Shown here in pieces: positions 59,148 through 64,000 of a stretch of DNA of 64,000 nucleotides (the first letter of the stretch is position 1; each line of letters begins with the position of its first letter). Below the pieces are notes generated by a model. It searched no databases. It was given only the letters and a program-made list of their open reading frames with translations, and had not been told where the DNA came from. The position numbers and the translations under genes were made by a program. Source of the DNA: Vibrio ruber DSM 16370 (lineage in GTDB: Bacteria > Pseudomonadota > Gammaproteobacteria > Enterobacterales > Vibrionaceae); assembly GCF_900163965.1 (NCBI RefSeq), contig NZ_FULE01000005.1, forward strand, positions 47,469-111,468, in the 5' to 3' direction.

Positions 59148-59855
59148 ATGTATTCTGAAATCAAGCAACGCGTATTAGAGGCGAATTTGAGCCTGCCAAA
59201 ATATGGTTTGGTGACATTCACATGGGGCAATGTTTCTGAGATTGACCGGGCAGCTCATGTGATCGCTATCAAGCCATCCGGCGTGGCGTACGATGACATG
59301 ACCATCGACGACATTGTTATCGTCGATCTGGATGGCAACATTGTTGAAGGGACACTGAATCCTTCCAGTGATACCAAAACCCATCTTGAACTGTATAAAG
59401 CTTTTCCGTCGGTTGGTGGCATTGTGCATACCCATTCTCGCCATGCCACGATCTGGGCACAGGCCGGATTGGATATCCCGGCGCTCGGCACCACCCATGC
59501 CGATTATTTTTACGGCAACATCCCTTGCACGCGTCCGCTGACACCGGCAGAGATTCAGGGGGATTATGAGCAAAATACCGGCCTAGTGATCATAGAAGAA
59601 TTTCAGCGGCGAGCGATTGATCCGGTTGCGGTTCCCAGTGCGATCATTGCCGGTCATGCCCCGTTTAGCTGGGGGAAAAATGCTGATGAAGCGGTGCACA
59701 ATGCCGTGGTGCTGGAAGAAGTAGCCACGATGGCACTCGGCACCCGGGCACTGAATGCCGGTATTGTGTTACAGCAAGAGCTTTCGGATAAGCATTATTT
59801 CCGCAAACACGGGCAAGATGCTTATTACGGACAAAAAAGTAAATCAATCAGCTGA
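59148..59855 (+). CDS. sgbE: L-ribulose-5-phosphate 4-epimerase (SgbE/UlaF family)
   Basis: This zinc-dependent class II aldolase-fold enzyme converts L-ribulose 5-phosphate to D-xylulose 5-phosphate, the last step of the pathway. The 235-residue protein shows [20 protein letters not shown], the zinc His pair in [13 protein letters not shown] and a third His in AGHAPFSWG. The ATG at 59148 follows TAGGAG. The frame is open to 59064, but that part has no family match. The araD-type paralogue is excluded only by context: it sits in a yia/sgb operon. Confidence 0.92.
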   Translation: MYSEIKQRVLEANLSLPKYGLVTFTWGNVSEIDRAAHVIAIKPSGVAYDDMTIDDIVIVDLDGNIVEGTLNPSSDTKTHLELYKAFPSVGGIVHTHSRHATIWAQAGLDIPALGTTHADYFYGNIPCTRPLTPAEIQGDYEQNTGLVIIEEFQRRAIDPVAVPSAIIAGHAPFSWGKNADEAVHNAVVLEEVATMALGTRALNAGIVLQQELSDKHYFRKHGQDAYYGQKSKSIS

Positions 59856-59877
59856 TGTACAGATGGCGGAGCAACGT

Positions 59878-61380
59878 ATGGGGCACAACACGATGAGTTA
59901 CTTTCTGGGCATTGATTCCGGTGGCACGGTGCTGAAAGCGGGCCTGTTTGATTGTCACGGCCGTCAGATTGCGTTGTACCGGGAAAATACCCAAGTGATT
60001 CGTGAGAAACAGGGGTGGATCGAACGGGATCTGTCGCTGTACTGGCAAGAAACCTGTCGCGCGATTCAAGGGGTGATTCAGCAGAGTGGTATCCGTGCGG
60101 AGCAGATTCGCGGGCTGAGTATTTCTGCTCAGGGGAAAGGGCTCTATTTGCTGGATAAAAACGGCAAAGCCCTGCGTCATGGTATTTTGTCGTCCGACTC
60201 CCGTTCGATTGATATTGTCAGACAGTGGCAACATGATGGTATTCCTAAGACGATCTATCCGCTGACCCGGCAGACATTATGGACGGGACATCCCGTCTCC
60301 ATCCTGCGCTGGGTGAAAGAGCATGAACCGCATCTCTATCGACAGATTGGGACGGTTTTTATGTCACATGACTATTTGCGTTATCGTCTGACCGGTGAGA
60401 TCCGGGCTGAGGTGACCAATATGTCGGAAAGTAACCTCTACCATGCCAGCAAACAGCAATACGATCCGGCTCTGCTGGCGATATTTGGTATTGAAGAGAT
60501 CGCCAATGCGCTGCCTGAGCTGATTTATCCTGCGGAATGCTCCGGCACGGTCAGTGAAGCGGCGGCTCAGGCTACCGGGTTAATGGTCGGTACACCGGTT
60601 TACGGCGGTTTATTCGATGTCGTCTCGACTGCGATCTGTTCCGGTATTCATGCTGAAAAGCCGATGTTGAATGCTGTGATGGGGACCTGGTCGGTCACCT
60701 CCGGGATCACAACCACACTGGAAACCCATACCGATGAGCCGTTTGTTTACGGACATTATGCGATGCCCGGGTCTTATATCGTCCATGAAGCCAGCCCGAC
60801 ATCAGCAAGTAATTATGAATGGTTTGCGCCTTATCTGGGGGGCGAACAGATCGATCATCAGGAGAATGAGCGTTTAGTCAGCTCGCTGAATCCACTCGCC
60901 AGTGATGTGCTGTTTGTGCCGTTTCTCTATGGATCTAATGCCGGACTGGGACTGAAAGGATCATTCTATGGATTGCAGGCCTATCACAGCAAAGCCCATC
61001 TTATCCAAGCGATCTGGCTGGGCATTGTGTGTTGTCATCATGTTCATCTGCAAAAAATGTTACGCCGTTTCCCTGAGACCCGGGTATTACGCGTAACCGG
61101 CGGCACGACACAATCACCGACCTGGATGCAGATGCTGGCGGACTTAACCGGATTATGTCTTGAAATCCCTGCGGTTGAGGAAACCGGTGCACTAGGGGCG
61201 GCACTCGTCTCAATGGTTGGCAGCGGGACTTATCCGGATCTCGCCACTGCCTTGGCTGCATCTGATATCCCGATAGAAACGGTTCTTCCTAATCCTGATT
61301 TATATGCCAGCTATCAAAGCCGGTTTGAACGTTATCAGCGTTATGTCGAAGCACTGAAAAATTTTGAGGAAATGGTATGA
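59878..61380 (+). CDS. lyxK: FGGY-family sugar kinase, probably L-xylulose/3-keto-L-gulonate kinase (LyxK)
   Basis: The 500-residue kinase has the FGGY N-terminal phosphate motif YFLGIDSGGTVLKAGLFD, the SISAQGKGLYLLD segment, and the C-terminal nucleotide site RVTGGTTQSPTWMQMLAD and ETGALGAALV. Length equals E. coli LyxK (498), which sits at the same place in the yia operon and can phosphorylate 3-keto-L-gulonate. The start at 59878 has GGAG six bases upstream; ATGs at 59863 and 59893 are alternatives. The stop overlaps the decarboxylase start by four bases. Confidence 0.9.
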   Translation: MGHNTMSYFLGIDSGGTVLKAGLFDCHGRQIALYRENTQVIREKQGWIERDLSLYWQETCRAIQGVIQQSGIRAEQIRGLSISAQGKGLYLLDKNGKALRHGILSSDSRSIDIVRQWQHDGIPKTIYPLTRQTLWTGHPVSILRWVKEHEPHLYRQIGTVFMSHDYLRYRLTGEIRAEVTNMSESNLYHASKQQYDPALLAIFGIEEIANALPELIYPAECSGTVSEAAAQATGLMVGTPVYGGLFDVVSTAICSGIHAEKPMLNAVMGTWSVTSGITTTLETHTDEPFVYGHYAMPGSYIVHEASPTSASNYEWFAPYLGGEQIDHQENERLVSSLNPLASDVLFVPFLYGSNAGLGLKGSFYGLQAYHSKAHLIQAIWLGIVCCHHVHLQKMLRRFPETRVLRVTGGTTQSPTWMQMLADLTGLCLEIPAVEETGALGAALVSMVGSGTYPDLATALAASDIPIETVLPNPDLYASYQSRFERYQRYVEALKNFEEMV

Positions 61381-62045
61381 ACCAGACACAACCTTATTTG
61401 CAAATTGCACTGGACTCAACGGATCTGAGCACCGCATTAAATGATGTTCATCATGTGGCGGATGCGGTGGATGTAATTGAAGTCGGGACGGTACTGGCTT
61501 TTTCAGAAGGTATGCATGCGCTCAAAACCCTGCGTCAGCATTATCCTCAGCATATTTTGGTGTGTGACATGAAGCTGCTTGATGCGGGAGAAACACTGGC
61601 GGAAATGGCATTTGCCAGCGGTGCAAACTGGGTGACCGTCGGTGCTGCCGCTCATATTGAAACTGTCCGCTCGGCACAGCGGATCGCACAGCAATTTAAC
61701 GGTGAAATTCAGATAGAACTATTCGGACACTGGACGATTGAGGACGCGAAACTCTGGGTAGAGAGTGGCGTGACGCAGGCGATTTATCACCGCTCCCGGG
61801 ATGCGCAGGCTGCCGGAGTGGGGTGGGGTGAACATGATTTGCTGTTGATGGAACAATTATCCGAGGTCGGGCTTGAACTCTCGATTACCGGTGGTATTGT
61901 TCCGGAAGATATTCATTTATTTAAGAATATCCGTGCAAAATCGTTCATCGCTGGACGCGCACTGGCCAATCACGACGGTAATACTATCCACGACGGTAAG
62001 ACTATCGCCCGTGAATTTCGCAAACAGATCAACCACTACTGGTAA
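61377..62045 (+). CDS. sgbH: 3-keto-L-gulonate-6-phosphate decarboxylase
   Basis: SgbH/UlaD decarboxylates 3-keto-L-gulonate 6-phosphate to L-xylulose 5-phosphate. The 222-residue TIM-barrel of the OMP decarboxylase suprafamily has the start LQIALDSTDL, the active-site block LVCDMKLLDAGETLAEMAF (D-x-K-x2-D pattern) and the C-terminal phosphate site ITGGIVPEDI...SFIAGRAL. Its ATG lies within the kinase stop (ATGA). Confidence 0.94.
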   Translation: MNQTQPYLQIALDSTDLSTALNDVHHVADAVDVIEVGTVLAFSEGMHALKTLRQHYPQHILVCDMKLLDAGETLAEMAFASGANWVTVGAAAHIETVRSAQRIAQQFNGEIQIELFGHWTIEDAKLWVESGVTQAIYHRSRDAQAAGVGWGEHDLLLMEQLSEVGLELSITGGIVPEDIHLFKNIRAKSFIAGRALANHDGNTIHDGKTIAREFRKQINHYW

Positions 62046-62054
62046 GGTTTCTTT

Positions 62055-62819
62055 ATGAGTGAGCAGGTAAAATCACTGGTGAAGTCTATGGCTGTGCTGG
62101 AATTTCTGAGCCACCACCCCGATGGGGTCGCGTTGCATGAAATTGCGCAGCAGACTGGCATCAACAAAACCTCGGCTTATCGTATGCTCAGTACCTTTGA
62201 GGCATTGGGTTATGTCGCCCAACATTCAGCATCGAAGAACTATCGGCTAACCCTGAAGCTATTGCATATCGGTCATTCGGCATTGAGTTCTGATGTTCTG
62301 GCGACGACCAGACCGAAGCTGAATGAGCTGGTGAAAGAGCTGAATGAAACGATCAATTTTATTTCCCGTGAGGGGGATAAGATCGTGTTTCGCGACAAGC
62401 TGGAACCTCAGCATTCACCGTTCAGAACCCGCACGTTTGTCGGCATGTACTCCGAAATGTATTGCACCGCAGCAGGTAAAGTTTTTCTGGCGTTTTCAAC
62501 CCAGGAAGATCAAGAGAATTACTGGCAGCGCAATGTCGGACTGATTCAGAGGCTGACTGACAATACCATTACCGACAAAGCTCACTTTCTCAATGAGCTG
62601 AAGCAAATCAGAGCACAAGGGTATGCGATTGATAATGAAGAAAATGAAGCCGGGATCTCATGTACTGCTGTCCCGATTTTTGACCGTTCAGGGGTTCCGG
62701 CGTATGCCGTCAGCCTCTCAACCCTGACTCCCCGGTTAAGAAATTTCGGGCCGGATAACCTTGCGAAGAAAATTAAACAAACGACAGAAAAGATAGAACA
62801 AGAACTGTTTAAGCAGTGA
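62055..62819 (+). CDS. yiaJ: IclR-family regulator YiaJ
   Basis: YiaJ represses the yia operon in E. coli. The 254-residue protein has an N-terminal winged helix (VLEFLSHHPDGVALHEIAQQ followed by TGINKTSAYRMLSTFE) and a C-terminal IclR effector domain with YCTAAGKVFLAF and EAGISCTAVPIFDRSG. Here the regulator gene lies inside the operon, nine bases after the decarboxylase gene and just before the epimerase gene, so it should be autoregulated with the pathway. In E. coli yiaJ is divergent instead. Confidence 0.92.
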   Translation: MSEQVKSLVKSMAVLEFLSHHPDGVALHEIAQQTGINKTSAYRMLSTFEALGYVAQHSASKNYRLTLKLLHIGHSALSSDVLATTRPKLNELVKELNETINFISREGDKIVFRDKLEPQHSPFRTRTFVGMYSEMYCTAAGKVFLAFSTQEDQENYWQRNVGLIQRLTDNTITDKAHFLNELKQIRAQGYAIDNEENEAGISCTAVPIFDRSGVPAYAVSLSTLTPRLRNFGPDNLAKKIKQTTEKIEQELFKQ

Positions 62820-62837
62820 TTGAAAAGGATACCAGCG

Positions 62838-63707
62838 ATGAACAACTATACCCTCAAATCTCGCATCGGCTTATATGAAAAGGCGATGCCGGCAACGCTG
62901 TCCTGGGAAGAGCGTCTCAGAGAAGCGAAATCACTCGGATTCGATTTTGTCGAAATTTCTGTCGATGAAACCGATGAACGACAACAACGACTGGACTGGG
63001 GAGATGATGACATTAATCAGCTTCGTCAGCTCTGTTTTCAGTACGACATCCCCTTACAGAGCATGTGCCTGAGTGCGCATCGTAAATTCCCGTTTGGTTC
63101 TGAACATCCACAGGTGCGTGAAAAAGCCCGGGAGATTATGGAAAAGGCGATTAAACTGGCGTATCGATTGGGAATCCGGACGATTCAATTGGCCGGATAC
63201 GATGTTTACTATGAATCCCAATCGCTACAAACCCACCAGCGCTTCGTTGATGGTATGCGTTGGGCGGCAAAGCGGGCCGAGCAGGCCGGGGTGATGCTGG
63301 CCGTAGAAATAATGGATACTCCCTATCTGAATTCGTTATCCAAATTTGAAGTTCTGAAACGGGAAGTCCCATCTCCTTATTTCATGGCGTATCCCGATGT
63401 CGGTAATATTACCGGCTGGAATCACGATGTGTGTACCGAGCTGAAGCTGGCCCGCGATCATCTGGTTCAGATTCATCTCAAAGACACGCTGAAAGTCAAA
63501 CACGGTTTTCCCGGCAAATTTCGTGATTTGGTCATTGGTGAAGGGGAAGTCGATTTCCCGGCCATTTTTACCGCACTCAAAGAGATTCACTACGGTGCAC
63601 CGTTTGTGATTGAAATGTGGGCCCACGATGAACACTGGCGGGACAATATCATCACCGCCAAACAGCGTTTAACAGCGATGGCCCAGAGCGTCGGGTTTGC
63701 GCTCTAA
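62838..63707 (+). CDS. sgbU: L-xylulose-5-phosphate 3-epimerase (SgbU/UlaE family)
   Basis: This 289-residue TIM-barrel enzyme converts L-xylulose 5-phosphate to L-ribulose 5-phosphate. It shows the family marks IGLYEKAMPATLSWEERLRE, SLGFDFVEISVDETD, QSMCLSAHRKFPFGS, VEIMDTPYLNS and IEMWAHDE near the end, with the metal-binding Glu, Asp, His and Glu residues in place. The ATG at 62838 follows AAGGA; a TTG at 62820 is in frame. It is the last operon gene before a terminator. Confidence 0.94.
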   Translation: MNNYTLKSRIGLYEKAMPATLSWEERLREAKSLGFDFVEISVDETDERQQRLDWGDDDINQLRQLCFQYDIPLQSMCLSAHRKFPFGSEHPQVREKAREIMEKAIKLAYRLGIRTIQLAGYDVYYESQSLQTHQRFVDGMRWAAKRAEQAGVMLAVEIMDTPYLNSLSKFEVLKREVPSPYFMAYPDVGNITGWNHDVCTELKLARDHLVQIHLKDTLKVKHGFPGKFRDLVIGEGEVDFPAIFTALKEIHYGAPFVIEMWAHDEHWRDNIITAKQRLTAMAQSVGFAL

Positions 63708-63748
63708 GCGATTCTCTGTTCGCCAGTTTTCCTGAGTCAATCACGGAT

Positions 63749-63776
63749 AGGGCGCGTGTCGACGCGCCCTTTTTTG
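63749..63776 (+). terminator. Rho-independent terminator of the yia operon
   Basis: AGGGCGCGT pairs with ACGCGCCCT around a four-base loop and is followed by TTTTTTG. The IS200-type element begins only about ten bases further on. Confidence 0.9.
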
Positions 63777-63842
63777 TATAGAGAAAACCCCCAGCTAGGC
63801 TGGGGGTTCCGTAAAGCTTACAGCTATAAGTCAGTTATATAA

Positions 63843-63911
63843 CCCCTTTCAATTTGATAAAAACGTCTTGTGGTCTGGCAACTACAAGAGTTAATTAAGA
63901 ATTGAAAGGGG
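63843..63911 (+). promoter_or_regulatory. Stem blocking the tnpA ribosome binding site
   Basis: CCCCTTTCAATT (63843-63854) pairs with AATTGAAAGGGG (63900-63911), which includes the GGGGG ribosome binding site of tnpA; an inner CTTGT/ACAAG stem adds to it. In IS200 such a leader fold represses transposase translation. Confidence 0.7.
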
Positions 63912-63917
63912 GTCCCA

Positions 63918-64000
63918 ATGGGGGACGAAAAGAGCTTAGCGCACACGCGCTGGAACTGTAAATACCACATAGTCTTTGCACCGAAATATAGAAGGCAAGT
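63918..64000 (+). CDS. tnpA: IS200/IS605-family transposase TnpA (N-terminal part)
   Basis: The 27 visible codons read MGDEKSLAHTRWNCKYHIVF and continue APKYRRQ, the standard N terminus of the Y1 single-strand transposase TnpA of IS200. The His-hydrophobic-His and tyrosine catalytic residues lie beyond the window. GGGGG stands just before the ATG but is paired in the leader stem. Confidence 0.88.
   Translation, partial: MGDEKSLAHTRWNCKYHIVFAPKYRRQ

Larger units (their letters stand above)
63786..64000 (+). mobile_element. Left part of an IS200/IS605-family insertion sequence (cut by window edge)
   Basis: The element shows the usual IS200 left end: a perfect 10-bp hairpin AACCCCCAGC/GCTGGGGGTT (63786-63808) with loop TAG, a long 5' leader and a TnpA start. 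IS200 elements have no terminal inverted repeats; the hairpin is bound by TnpA and also stops outside transcription. The right part lies beyond the window. It sits just after the yia terminator, so it does not disrupt the operon. Confidence 0.85.

Overview
The window is a contiguous piece of a gammaproteobacterial chromosome, almost certainly genus Vibrio. The best markers are a LuxR/HapR-type quorum-sensing master regulator next to lpdA, a type IV pilus set (pilABCD) joined to coaE-zapD-yacG, and Vibrio-type neighbourhoods such as fldB-xerD-dsbC-recJ-pdhR. I cannot fix the species from sequence alone. No rRNA or tRNA gene was found, and every core gene looks intact except the two cut by the window edges (relA and an IS200-type tnpA).

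Layout. 1-5.3 kb: end of relA (stringent response), mazG, pyrG, eno. 5.3-9.5 kb (minus strand): cca, an SH3/coiled-coil membrane protein, a low-affinity phosphate transporter and its PhoU-like partner. 9.6-17.3 kb (plus): CYTH/CHAD triphosphatase, a chemoreceptor, glnE, hldE. 17.4-21.5 kb: tolC diverging from nudF, a DUF1249 gene, cpdA and yqiA, followed by parE-parC (21.7-25.9 kb). 25.9-29.4 kb (minus): an accessory cluster of ECF sigma factor, zinc-finger anti-sigma, a secreted cysteine-containing bufferin-type RiPP precursor, a fused MNIO/DUF2063 maturase and a DoxX membrane protein. 29.5-37.6 kb (minus): yacG, zapD, coaE, pilD, pilC, pilB, pilA, an unrecognised membrane protein gene and nadC. 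37.7-42.6 kb: ampD, fldB, xerD, dsbC, recJ. 42.9-50 kb: pdhR-aceE-aceF-lpdA (pyruvate dehydrogenase), then luxR/hapR on the minus strand, hpt, carbonic anhydrase and the yadGH ABC exporter. 55.2-63.7 kb: a ten-kilobase-scale L-gulonate/ascorbate-type sugar operon (yiaK, TRAP transporter yiaMNO, epimerases, kinase, decarboxylase, IclR regulator). The window ends inside an IS200/IS605-family element.

The most interesting part is the bufferin-type cluster (25.9-29.4 kb). Its sigma and precursor genes are each preceded by a similar ECF-like promoter (TGTAA, 17-18 nt, CGTC), so the sigma factor probably drives both itself and the structural genes. The maturase (DUF692) and its DUF2063 partner, usually separate proteins, are one polypeptide here. 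Established work on this family links it to copper or other soft-metal stress; the metal in this organism is not shown by the sequence.

Other signals not explained by gene content: a 29-codon membrane-peptide gene with a good ribosome binding site after yadH; a repeat-built Ser/Pro/Gln-rich tail on PilB; the pilA ribosome binding site buried in a 9-bp hairpin; a Qrr-sRNA-like pairing site just before luxR; an ideal PdhR operator before pdhR; and two palindromes before yiaK that may be operators for the operon's own IclR regulator.
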